In this document: positions 18,150 to 26,153 of the stretch, piece after piece
How positions within the stretch are numbered: position 1 is the stretch's first letter
Layout: the number at the start of each line of letters is the position of its first letter
Assembly (NCBI GenBank): GCA_038206235.1
Contig: JBBRBB010000023.1
Coordinates: 4,464 to 68,463 of the forward strand
Origin: JBBRBB01 sp038206235
GTDB lineage: Bacteria > Bacteroidota > Bacteroidia > Chitinophagales > Chitinophagaceae
DNA: 64,000 nucleotides
Direction of reading: 5' to 3'
Program-made: the position numbers and the translations under genes
The notes under the pieces: generated by a model
Told to the model about the DNA's origin: nothing
Databases searched by the model: none
The model's input: only the letters and a program-made list of their open reading frames with translations

Positions 18150-19211
18150 ATGAGATCACTCAAAAATATTCTTTTTCTTTTTGCTCTCACGGCACAATTA
18201 TACAGTTGCCAAAAAAGCACGGACGTTAATGAAATAAATAATTCTTCAGAATCTATCCGGGCAGAACAATCTGCCGCCAGCGCAAGTAATATGCGTGTTA
18301 GCAACGATACTGCCACAAATTTCGGAGTATTATCGGCAAACCGTGATATTCCTTCCAGGTTGACTGCAGCGTCTAATCTTACCGCTGGTTATGTACGTGA
18401 GACAATACTTTTAAGCTCATGGAATGGAAATAATAGTTATTTAATGGATACGTGGCTTCAGAATGGATATAAAGTTCTTTTGAATATAAATAATAGTAAT
18501 TACAAAACTCCATTTCCAACAGACCTTGTTACTTATGAAAGTAATTTGCGCTCTGTACTCAATGTGTATGCCTCTGAAGTTGTAGTTATAGAAAATGAAG
18601 AAGCCAATCAATATCAACCCGGCAAACAGAATAACAATCAGTATCACCTGGGAAGCCTGGCAGATTACATTAATGAATTGACAGTAGCCGTAAAAGTATG
18701 CGAGGAGAAAGGTTTGGCTGTTACCAATGGCGGACTAACTCCAATAGTTATATCAAGCCTTTACAATTATTATATCATCAATAATAAACCAGATTCTGCC
18801 CTATGGCTCAAGACTCAAATGGGTGGCGTTTCAAAAGATACTGCAAGAATAGCACGTGCAGATTCTTTAATCACAGCTTACAGACAATTAGACCTGTCTT
18901 ATGTAAATCTTCACTGGTATGAGCCTAATAAAGATAAAACCAGAATGACAGGCGTTTTGAATGTTATGATTAATTATTTAGAACAGCAAACAGGCAAAAA
19001 AGTAATTACAAATGAAACGGGTTTAAAAACTGATAATCCATCTTTTGTAACACAACTAATGCAGCAGTGGGATAATGCTAATTCTAAGTATGCAATTTTT
19101 TTCGACGAGAATGGAATTGGCCTAAATACCGGCGCATATCCATTAACCACCGCACCAGGTATATTACTTCCTAATGGAGTAGCGTTTAAAAATTATAACC
19201 TGACACATTAG
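18150..19211 (+). CDS. Lipoprotein with clan GH-A glycosidase-like features, copy 2
   Basis: This 353-aa paralog of the preceding gene is colinear over its whole length. The lipobox is LYSC. The candidate catalytic elements are kept: VVIENEEAN for the acid/base and VITNETG for the nucleophile, as is LSYVNLHWYEP. Differences concentrate in the Ser/Asn-rich segment after the lipobox and at scattered surface positions (for example ISRLTAA-type changes near residue 70). Both copies look intact, so they may act on related substrates or be a recent dosage duplication. The flanking promoter, leader and 3' repeat are duplicated too. Confidence 0.68.
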   Translation: MRSLKNILFLFALTAQLYSCQKSTDVNEINNSSESIRAEQSAASASNMRVSNDTATNFGVLSANRDIPSRLTAASNLTAGYVRETILLSSWNGNNSYLMDTWLQNGYKVLLNINNSNYKTPFPTDLVTYESNLRSVLNVYASEVVVIENEEANQYQPGKQNNNQYHLGSLADYINELTVAVKVCEEKGLAVTNGGLTPIVISSLYNYYIINNKPDSALWLKTQMGGVSKDTARIARADSLITAYRQLDLSYVNLHWYEPNKDKTRMTGVLNVMINYLEQQTGKKVITNETGLKTDNPSFVTQLMQQWDNANSKYAIFFDENGIGLNTGAYPLTTAPGILLPNGVAFKNYNLTH

Positions 19212-19275
19212 TTTCTCGTTTCTCGCCTGCCCCGACAAAGGCGGGGTTTCTCGTTACTCGTTACACGTTTTTCGT
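19212..19275 (+). repeat. Second copy of the tttctcg / GC-rich repeat
   Basis: It starts right after the copy 2 stop codon and mirrors the element at 17681-17760, including cgcctgccc and caaaggcgggg. Confidence 0.5.
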
Positions 19276-19369
19276 TCATGCAGAAATCATGCTAATGCAC
19301 AAGAGCTTGAAGAATAAAGACTATCCTTGAACGTAACGTAAGCATTATAGAAGCAACACAGCCGGATAC

Positions 19370-19440
19370 ATAAATATCGAACATCCAACATCGAACTTCA
19401 ACATCGAACTTCCGCATCCAACATCGAACATCCAACCTCC
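19370..19440 (+). repeat. Degenerate tandem repeat of about 12 bp
   Basis: The word catcgaac(t/a)tc recurs about six times with small variations. It has no coding potential. Confidence 0.55.
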
Positions 19441-19731
19441 CGCAGGTACGCGGGTTAAATTGAACTTGCTGCGTAATTTATTTAAGAGATAATTATTATT
19501 TTTATTAATTCTTCTGCTTTCTTAAGTTTCTGATGGAACAATCTTCTGCAACTACCTTTTTGTAAAACGAAAAGGAGAAATTAATAGCCTGATAAGCCTT
19601 AATATTTTTCTGCATTGAATGTTTTCAATAGGAAAGAGTGTTTTGATGTATCAACAAGATTTGCGATGGCAAATGGGAATAACTATTCATTGCCTATTGT
19701 CGTTTATACTATTAGAAATAACCAATATTGT

Positions 19732-19881
19732 ATGAAACAGATCACCAGAACAATTGCAGCCATAGTTGCAACACTTTTACTTGCATCTTGCTGGGCAGCC
19801 AGAGATACTACTATGTATAAGTGTCCTGCCCGCCAATGGGCGGAGAAGCATGGCGGGTATGCTACCGGATTCCGGCATTAG
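19732..19881 (+). CDS. Possible small lipoprotein
   Basis: A 49-aa frame starting MKQITRTIAAIVATLLLASC has a clear lipoprotein signal with lipobox LLASC and a second Cys in a CPA motif (YKCPARQWAEKHGG). Short lipoproteins with a C-x(n)-CP layout are common in Bacteroidota. The 3' part overlaps a GC-rich repeat (cctgcccgccaatgggcgg), so the tail may be repeat-derived. The longer open frame from 19615 is less convincing. No function is known. Confidence 0.45.
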   Translation: MKQITRTIAAIVATLLLASCWAARDTTMYKCPARQWAEKHGGYATGFRH

Positions 19882-20310
19882 GCTGTACTTGTTTAAATCT
19901 CACAATTAAATTACTGCAATATCCTTGTAAAGACCTAGTGGTATTGGGTGAGGTAACTTATTGTGTAAACTTTCAAAAGCAAAGATAAAAAAGTTCCTAA
20001 CTAATATTATTCTCACAAGATTGACCTGAGGTACCCGTATGTCTGTAAACCTGACAAGAGAAGTTTACATTGTTTTATTAATTCTTCTGCGTGTTTCAGT
20101 TTATAGTTTTTCTACGTGACATAGATTTAGTACATCGCTGTTGCCTGTTTTATTTTACTCGCTGTTCCTGAACTGAAGTTAAGCATCATTTAAAAAATGA
20201 TTGAGACGCTGAGTGTCTCTTGCTTTGAAGAGAGGTGTGAGATTGCAAGGGAACATTGATATTGAATTTTATTAATACAAATATAAGTTTAGTATTTGGG
20301 GTTCTTATTT
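19882..20310. other. Non-coding stretch before the permease control region
   Basis: No gene was recognised. The word tttattaattcttctgc (about 20072-20088) repeats one at about 19500-19516, which suggests a local duplication. Confidence 0.4.
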
Positions 20311-20407
20311 TCGTACCCTCACTGTTCGTTTTCGTACACTTTTTTATTTCATAAAATGATAAAACTCTTAATCTGCAAAGAATTTTATCCTTGGCATAAG
20401 CGTTTCT
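20311..20407 (+). promoter_or_regulatory. Upstream palindrome plus degenerate sigma-54-type promoter, copy 1
   Basis: The upstream site ctgttcgttttcgtacac (20311-20340) is followed 51 bp later by TGGCATAAGCG and TTTCT (20392-20407). The -24 box is good but the -12 box has lost its TTG. It is probably a decayed duplicate of the element at 20590-20685. Confidence 0.5.
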
Positions 20408-20589
20408 TTTTTTACCAATATTAGTCCTTCCAGGACTTTCCGAGACCTTAAAATAAAAATTAACTTGACGCTAATGCGCCAAAGCTTTAAGCCTGACTCC
20501 AAAAAATAGATAATTGATAAAATCTGTTGAATGATAAAATTATTAAACATCTGAATATTAAGTTTAAACCTGACACCTGACAGCTAATT

Positions 20590-20685
20590 CCGTACACCCA
20601 CTGTTCGTTTTCGTACACTTACTCTTTTCACAACACACTAAAAACCTTATCTACAAACACTTTCAACCTTGGCATAACCGTTGAA
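20590..20685 (+). promoter_or_regulatory. Sigma-54-type promoter with upstream activator site, permease 1
   Basis: The upstream site has half-sites TGTTCG and CGTACA around TTTT (about 20602-20617), with an extra CGTACA half-site before it. Fifty bp after the site block comes TGGCATA, 4 bp and TTGAA (20670-20685), matching the -24/-12 consensus TGGCAYR-N4-TTGCW with one mismatch. The ATG is 84 bp downstream. Confidence 0.65.
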
Positions 20686-20728
20686 TCAGAGTGCCTGAAT
20701 AAAAGAAATATCATTTTACTAAGGGTTT

Positions 20729-20763
20729 AAACCCTCCCCCGTAGGGGGAGACGGAGGGGGCTT
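20729..20763 (+). repeat. REP-like hairpin abutting the permease 1 start
   Basis: CTCCCCC gta GGGGGAG is followed by acggaggggg, ending 6 bp before ATG 20770. The final G-rich part acts as a Shine-Dalgarno-like sequence that can pair with the upstream C-run. Confidence 0.6.
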
Positions 20764-20769
20764 CTTTTT

Positions 20770-23229
20770 ATGTTCAACCACTATTTCAAAATTGCATTCC
20801 GAAGCTTTGCACGGCAAAAAGTTTTGTCGGTAATAAATGTGCTGGGCCTTTCTATTGGCATTGCCTGTTTCAGCTTGTTTTTATTATTTGCCGTAAATGA
20901 ATTTAGCTTTGATCGTTTTCAAAAAGATGCCAAAAACATTTTTGAAGTATATCAATGGAATGATGCTTATGAAGCAGACCCCGCAAGTGGTTCGCCATAC
21001 CTGCCAATGCCATTGGGCGCTGCACTAAAACAGGACTTTCCTGACGTTGAAAATTATGTTCGCTTCAAAACAGCATGGGCTTCTAATTTTATGCGTGTTG
21101 CAGATAATGATGTGCGTCGTGTAAAAATATCTTACGCAGACCCCCAATTCTTTTCTGTTTTTTCTTTCAAATTAAAATATGGAAATGCAGCATCTGCGTT
21201 GCAAAATCTCCATAGTATCGTATTAACACAATCAAAAGCTAAAGAATTATTTCCGCAGGATGCTGCGCATGGAAGCGATAATGTAATTGGCCGCACAGTA
21301 CAAATCAAAATTGATGAGAACTTTTTACCATTCACAGTAAGCGCTGTTACGGAAGATATTCCTGCCAATTCATCCATACGTTTTGATGTATTAGGTAATT
21401 TTCATTTTTTAGAAACCGCAACCGGAGATAAAGAAGGCGTAAACAACTGGCATCGCTCCGGCTATCTAACTTTTGCGAAACTCAAGCCTGGCAGCGGTTT
21501 GCCGAATGATGTAGACAAACTTAGGAACTTCCGCAAAAAATATTATCCCGATGAAGAAGCAGATGCAAAAAAAAGAGGAATTTCATGGAAAGGCAATCTC
21601 TTTCCCGTGCGTTACGAAATGCAGTCGTTACCAAACATACACACCAACACGAAAGTATTTGGAGGAAGCGTAGAAAATATCAACCCCAAAACTATCTGGA
21701 TTTTATTAAGCATAGCCGCAGGAGTATTGCTAATCGCATGCATCAACTTCACAACACTTTCTATTGGTCGCTCTGCAGGCCGTGCAAAAGAAATTGGAGT
21801 GCGCAAAGTAATTGGTAGCGAAAGAAAACAATTGGTGTACCAGTTTCTTGCAGAAGCATTATTGATGACAATATTTTCAGCACTCCTTGGTTTATTAATT
21901 GCACAATTGTTATTACCTTATTTCAATAATTTATCTGGAAGAGAATTACATTTTTCATTTTCACAATATCCTGAAATAATCTGGATGCTTGCAGGTTTAA
22001 TACTGCTTGTGGCTTTACTTGCAGGTGCTTATCCTGCTCGTGTGTTATCAAGCTTTAAACCCATAGCAGTTTTAAAGAGTAAAGTGCGGGTTGGCGGCTC
22101 AAACTTTTTTACAAAGTCGCTTGTAACAATTCAGTTTGCATTATCTATCGGTTTAATTATCTGCACCGTCATTATTCTGCAGCAAACAAAATACATGACA
22201 AACAAATATCCCGGATTCAATAAAGAAAATATATTGGTTGTAGATGCTGAAGAAACAAAAAGTAAAGAAATTTATCCTTTATTCAAACATGCATTGCTGC
22301 AGCGAACAGATATTGCCGGTGTTGCAGGCGCTGAGCTAAGTCTGGGTGCGGGGCAGGGCTGGAGCCGCAGTGGCTTTGATTATGGCGGTAAGCTAAGAGA
22401 AGTATATGAATATTTTGTTGACAATGATTACATAAATGTTTTAGGCATGAAAGTAATTGCAGGAAGAAATTTTAATCCTGCTATTGCATCAGACACTGTT
22501 ACCTCTGTTATTATTAATGAAGCCATGATGAATGATTTCGGATGGACGTTACAGAATGTCATCGGTCAAAAGCTGACAGGATATAGTGAAACTAAAATGC
22601 CCGTTGTAATTGGCGTAGTGAAAAATTTTAATTACCTCTCGTTGAAGGATAAGATTGAGCCGCAAATGTTTCACCAGTTTTCAGATTATGCACCTTATAA
22701 ATTTTTTGTGCGGTTGAAACCGGGCAATCCTTTAACCGCCATTGCAGCCATTCAAAAAACATGGACCAGCTTAGTGCCGCAACTGCCATTCAAATATAGC
22801 TTTCTTGATGAAGACCTTGGAAAATTTTATGAAGGCGAACAAAAAATGAACAGCATTATTGGTTTGGCTGGTGGCATTTCCATTTTCCTTGCGTGCCTTG
22901 GTTTATTCGGGCTTGCAGCGCTTGCTGTTGTAAACCGAACTAAAGAAATCGGGATACGCAAAGTGTTAGGAGCAAGCATTACACATATCATCAGCTTACT
23001 TTCAAAAGGCTTTTTAGAGCTCATCGGCATTGCTGTAATTATTGCATCTCCATTAGCATGGTATCTTATGCAAAAATGGCTGCAGGATTTTGAGTACCGA
23101 ATAAATATTGGCTGGACGGTATTTTTATTCGCAGCCATTTTTGCAATGGCAATTGCATTAATCACAATTAGTTTCCAGGCCATTCGTGCAGCACTTGCAA
23201 ATCCTGTGGAGTCATTACGAACAGAGTAA
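20770..23229 (+). CDS. MacB/FtsX-type ABC permease 1 of 8
   Basis: This 819-aa inner-membrane protein is a double MacB-type permease. TM1 spans about 20-43 and the first periplasmic domain 44-305. TM2 lies at about 308-330, then coupling helix AKEIGVRKVIGSERKQL (339-355), TM3 at 360-383, TM4 at 402-420 and TM5 at 448-470. The second periplasmic domain covers 471-690, TM6 695-720, the second coupling helix TKEIGIRKVLGAS (724-736), and TM7-8 end near 803. Both halves sit in one chain, so one polypeptide should make the transporter pair. It ends NPVESLRTE. An insert PQDAAHG at 162-168 is shared with permeases 6 and 7. Substrate is unknown. It is the first gene of the array, behind sigma-54-type elements. 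Confidence 0.88.
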   Translation: MFNHYFKIAFRSFARQKVLSVINVLGLSIGIACFSLFLLFAVNEFSFDRFQKDAKNIFEVYQWNDAYEADPASGSPYLPMPLGAALKQDFPDVENYVRFKTAWASNFMRVADNDVRRVKISYADPQFFSVFSFKLKYGNAASALQNLHSIVLTQSKAKELFPQDAAHGSDNVIGRTVQIKIDENFLPFTVSAVTEDIPANSSIRFDVLGNFHFLETATGDKEGVNNWHRSGYLTFAKLKPGSGLPNDVDKLRNFRKKYYPDEEADAKKRGISWKGNLFPVRYEMQSLPNIHTNTKVFGGSVENINPKTIWILLSIAAGVLLIACINFTTLSIGRSAGRAKEIGVRKVIGSERKQLVYQFLAEALLMTIFSALLGLLIAQLLLPYFNNLSGRELHFSFSQYPEIIWMLAGLILLVALLAGAYPARVLSSFKPIAVLKSKVRVGGSNFFTKSLVTIQFALSIGLIICTVIILQQTKYMTNKYPGFNKENILVVDAEETKSKEIYPLFKHALLQRTDIAGVAGAELSLGAGQGWSRSGFDYGGKLREVYEYFVDNDYINVLGMKVIAGRNFNPAIASDTVTSVIINEAMMNDFGWTLQNVIGQKLTGYSETKMPVVIGVVKNFNYLSLKDKIEPQMFHQFSDYAPYKFFVRLKPGNPLTAIAAIQKTWTSLVPQLPFKYSFLDEDLGKFYEGEQKMNSIIGLAGGISIFLACLGLFGLAALAVVNRTKEIGIRKVLGASITHIISLLSKGFLELIGIAVIIASPLAWYLMQKWLQDFEYRINIGWTVFLFAAIFAMAIALITISFQAIRAALANPVESLRTE

Positions 23230-23230
23230 C

Positions 23231-23271
23231 TGATGTCTGTACATCCTGCCAAAGCGGGATGTCAGACACCA
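23231..23271 (+). repeat. Inverted repeat after permease 1
   Basis: TGATGTCTGTACATCC pairs with GGGATGTCAGACACCA across a 9-nt loop. It starts 2 bp after the stop codon. Similar hairpins occur at 31097 and 37446. It may act as a terminator or stabiliser. Confidence 0.6.
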
Positions 23272-23400
23272 ATCAGGATTGATGTTTACTTCTATAATGA
23301 AACTCAGTATGCCGATTTTCGATTTGGATTTCGGATTTCGGATTTTCGCCCTCTGACACCTGACACCTGATACCTGATACCTGATACCTAACAGCTAATT
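23272..23400 (+). repeat. Simple-word tandem repeats
   Basis: Runs of ggatttcggattt and of the 7-bp unit cctgata (about five copies) lead into the sigma-54 element. The block cctgacacctgacagctaattccg also precedes the element at 20590. Confidence 0.5.
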
Positions 23401-23496
23401 CCGCACACCCACTGTTCGTTTTCGTACACTTCCCTTTTGTATTAAACGCTAAAACCTTTATCTGCAAAGCCTTTTAACATTGGCACATCCGTTGAA
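23401..23496 (+). promoter_or_regulatory. Sigma-54-type promoter with upstream activator site, permease 2
   Basis: The upstream site ctgttcgttttcgtacac (23401-23430) is followed 50 bp later by TGGCACA, 4 bp and TTGAA (23481-23496), the best -24/-12 match in the window. The ATG is 90 bp downstream. Confidence 0.7.
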
Positions 23497-23550
23497 ATCT
23501 TTCTCGTGTGAATTATATCAATTCCAATTTTAATTAAGGTGTTGCAAAAT

Positions 23551-23580
23551 TCTCCCCCACCGGGGGAGTTAGAGGGGGCT
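23551..23580 (+). repeat. REP-like hairpin abutting the permease 2 start
   Basis: CTCCCCC acc GGGGGAG is followed by ttagagggggct, ending 6 bp before ATG 23587. It has the same placement as at permeases 1, 5 and 8. Confidence 0.6.
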
Positions 23581-23586
23581 GCTTTT

Positions 23587-26001
23587 ATGTTCAAAAATTA
23601 TTTTAAAACTGCACGGCGTAGTTTATTAAGAAATAAAATGTTTTCATTAATAAACATTTTAGGATTAACCGTAGGGCTTGCCAGCGTGATTTTCATTTTT
23701 ATTTGGATACAAAATGAATTAAGCTACGACAAATACAATTTGAATGCTGACAGAACTTACCGTGTAGACCGCGAGTTCCTGAACCCTGATGGCAGCACCA
23801 ATATTCATCTCGCTTCAGTTGCACTGCCGTTTGCTCCTTTGCTTGAAAAAAACTTTCCTGAAATAGAAAAGCTCACCCGCTTTATGCAGGATAATGATGT
23901 AATGCGCTATGGAGAAAAAAAATTTACAGAAGACAAAATAATATGGGGAGAAGATAATTTTTTTGAGATATTCAATTACAAGTTTCTCAAGGGCGATGTA
24001 CACACTGCACTTAAAAACCCAAACACGGTTGTTATTACAGAAGATGTAGCTAAGAAATATTTTGATAATAAAGATGCGCTTAATCAAACTATTTACTATG
24101 GCAACAGCCAGGTGCCTTTAAAAGTAACAGGCGTTATTGCAAACGTTCCCGGCAATTCTCATTACCATTTCAATTTCTTAATTTCTTTTATTACACTTCA
24201 GCAATTTTATGATAAAGATGATTATCTAAACAACTGGGGCGGCAATAATTATTTCACCTATTTACTTTTGAAGAAGAATACAAGTCCGCAAACATTAGAA
24301 TCAAAATTTCCTGCATTTCTCGATAAAATTTTACCTGCCCAGGATGAGGCGCCCATCGGAAGCAAATGGAACAAACTTCACCTGCAAAAAATTACTGACA
24401 TTCATTTGCACTCACATTTAATGGGAGAAGCTGAGCCAAACAGCGACATAAAATATATTTACATATTCGCATGCATTGCATTTTTTATTTTGCTTATTGC
24501 GTGCATAAACTATATGAATCTTACTACGGCGCTTGCATTAAGCAGGCTGAAAGAAGTAGGCGTTCGTAAAGTAATTGGTGCAGAGCGTAAACAACTCTTC
24601 TTCCAGTTCTTCACCGAATCAGCTTTAATAACAGTTATCGGTTTAATTCTTGCTTTGGGTACAGTTTATTTAATGCTGCCTGTATTCGAAAAATTTAATG
24701 ATACAGTTTATTCCTTTTCGCCACAGCAGTCTGCACTGTTAGGCGCAGGCATACTAGTTCTTTTGCTTTGCACCATTTTTCTTGCAGGCAGCTATCCCTC
24801 CATTTACATTTCAGGTTTCAAGCCCATCGCTATATTAAAAGGCAAGCTGCAAAAAAACACATTCAACTTTTCATTACGCAAGGCGCTGGTGGTTTTTCAA
24901 TTTACTATTTCAATTGCGCTGATAGTTGCCGTGCTCATCATCAGCAAACAGTTGAATTATATGCAAACTGCAAACCTTGGTTTTGATAAAAATTGGGTGC
25001 TCACATTACCGGTTAATGATTCCATTACCAACCACGTTGAAACCGTAAAAAGTATTTTGCTTCGTAACAGTAATATTAAAAGTGCAAGCTTTTCAAGCCG
25101 CATTCCTTCAGGTCAATTGCTCGATGAGCAGGATGCAAAGCTTGAAATGAACGGAAGCATGCAGCAGATTAGCTTCAGGTTCTCCTGCATATTCACTGAT
25201 TTTGATTACATGAAAACTTTCGGAATGAAGATAGCGGCAGGAAGAGATTTTTCAAAAGATTTTCCAACAGATTCAATTAATTCATTTATTGTAAATGAAG
25301 CTGCCGTGCAGGCTGCAGGCTATAAATCTGATGAAGATGCAATAAACAAGCGAATTGAATATGGAGGCAGAGAAGGCAGAATAATAGGTGTGGTAAAAGA
25401 TTTTAATTTTGAATCGCTGGAAAAACCTATTACACCACTGGTGTTTTATATTACAAATTTTGCAAGAAGAGTTTTTTCCATGCGTTTAACAGGAAATAAT
25501 TTACAACCAACTATAGATTATATAAAGAATGTGTGGCAGCAGTTTGCGCCAAACATGGATTTCAGTTATTCTTTTTTGGATGAACGACTTTATAATTTAT
25601 ATAAGGCTGAGCGTAAGCTAAACACAACTTATCTTTTATTCGCAGCCATTGCTATTTTTATTGCATGTCTTGGTTTATTCGGGCTTGCAACTTTTACTGC
25701 AGAGCAGCGTACCAAAGAAATCGGGATTCGAAAAGTACTGGGTGCATCAGTTGCTGCAATAACATCATTACTCTCTAAAGATTTTCTGAAATTAGTAATC
25801 ATAGCAATATTTATTGCAACACCTATAGCATGGTTGGCAATGGATAAATGGCTCCAAAATTTTGCTTTCCACATAAACATTAGCTGGGTAACATTTTTAT
25901 TGGCAGGAGTAGCGGCTGTTCTCATCGCTTTAATTACAGTAAGTTTCCAGGCAATAAGAGCGGCGATTGCAAACCCTGTCGAGTCTTTGCGAACAGAGTA
26001 A
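23587..26001 (+). CDS. MacB/FtsX-type ABC permease 2 of 8
   Basis: The start is set at 23587 (MFKNYFKTARRSLLRNK) by comparison with the other seven permeases; the frame stays open upstream only because it reads through the REP-like hairpin. The 804-aa chain has the same eight-helix double layout. Its coupling helices read LKEVGVRKVIGAERKQL and TKEIGIRKVLGAS, and it ends NPVESLRTE. It has its own sigma-54-type promoter, so it may form a transcription unit with the genes that follow. The second periplasmic domain starts near NWVLTLPVNDS. No insert is present where permeases 1, 6 and 7 carry PQDAAHG. Confidence 0.87.
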   Translation: MFKNYFKTARRSLLRNKMFSLINILGLTVGLASVIFIFIWIQNELSYDKYNLNADRTYRVDREFLNPDGSTNIHLASVALPFAPLLEKNFPEIEKLTRFMQDNDVMRYGEKKFTEDKIIWGEDNFFEIFNYKFLKGDVHTALKNPNTVVITEDVAKKYFDNKDALNQTIYYGNSQVPLKVTGVIANVPGNSHYHFNFLISFITLQQFYDKDDYLNNWGGNNYFTYLLLKKNTSPQTLESKFPAFLDKILPAQDEAPIGSKWNKLHLQKITDIHLHSHLMGEAEPNSDIKYIYIFACIAFFILLIACINYMNLTTALALSRLKEVGVRKVIGAERKQLFFQFFTESALITVIGLILALGTVYLMLPVFEKFNDTVYSFSPQQSALLGAGILVLLLCTIFLAGSYPSIYISGFKPIAILKGKLQKNTFNFSLRKALVVFQFTISIALIVAVLIISKQLNYMQTANLGFDKNWVLTLPVNDSITNHVETVKSILLRNSNIKSASFSSRIPSGQLLDEQDAKLEMNGSMQQISFRFSCIFTDFDYMKTFGMKIAAGRDFSKDFPTDSINSFIVNEAAVQAAGYKSDEDAINKRIEYGGREGRIIGVVKDFNFESLEKPITPLVFYITNFARRVFSMRLTGNNLQPTIDYIKNVWQQFAPNMDFSYSFLDERLYNLYKAERKLNTTYLLFAAIAIFIACLGLFGLATFTAEQRTKEIGIRKVLGASVAAITSLLSKDFLKLVIIAIFIATPIAWLAMDKWLQNFAFHINISWVTFLLAGVAAVLIALITVSFQAIRAAIANPVESLRTE

Positions 26002-26153
26002 AGACGATTTTGAAATATGATGTTGAAAGCCAATTTAAAAATTTAACGAGCTGAAAATTGGAAAATGAAATTGGGTGTTGAATTTTTGAACCCAACATAA
26101 AATATGAATTGAAGGATTGGAAGCTGGTACAAAAAAAACACTAAACAAGAGTT

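Noticed and set aside
19615..19731. Longer start for the small lipoprotein
   Set aside because: The extra 39 codons would place the lipobox too far from the N-terminus for a signal peptide.
26002..26153. Gap before permease 3 searched for a sigma-54 box
   Set aside because: ttggaagctggtac has no proper -12 partner and no upstream palindrome.
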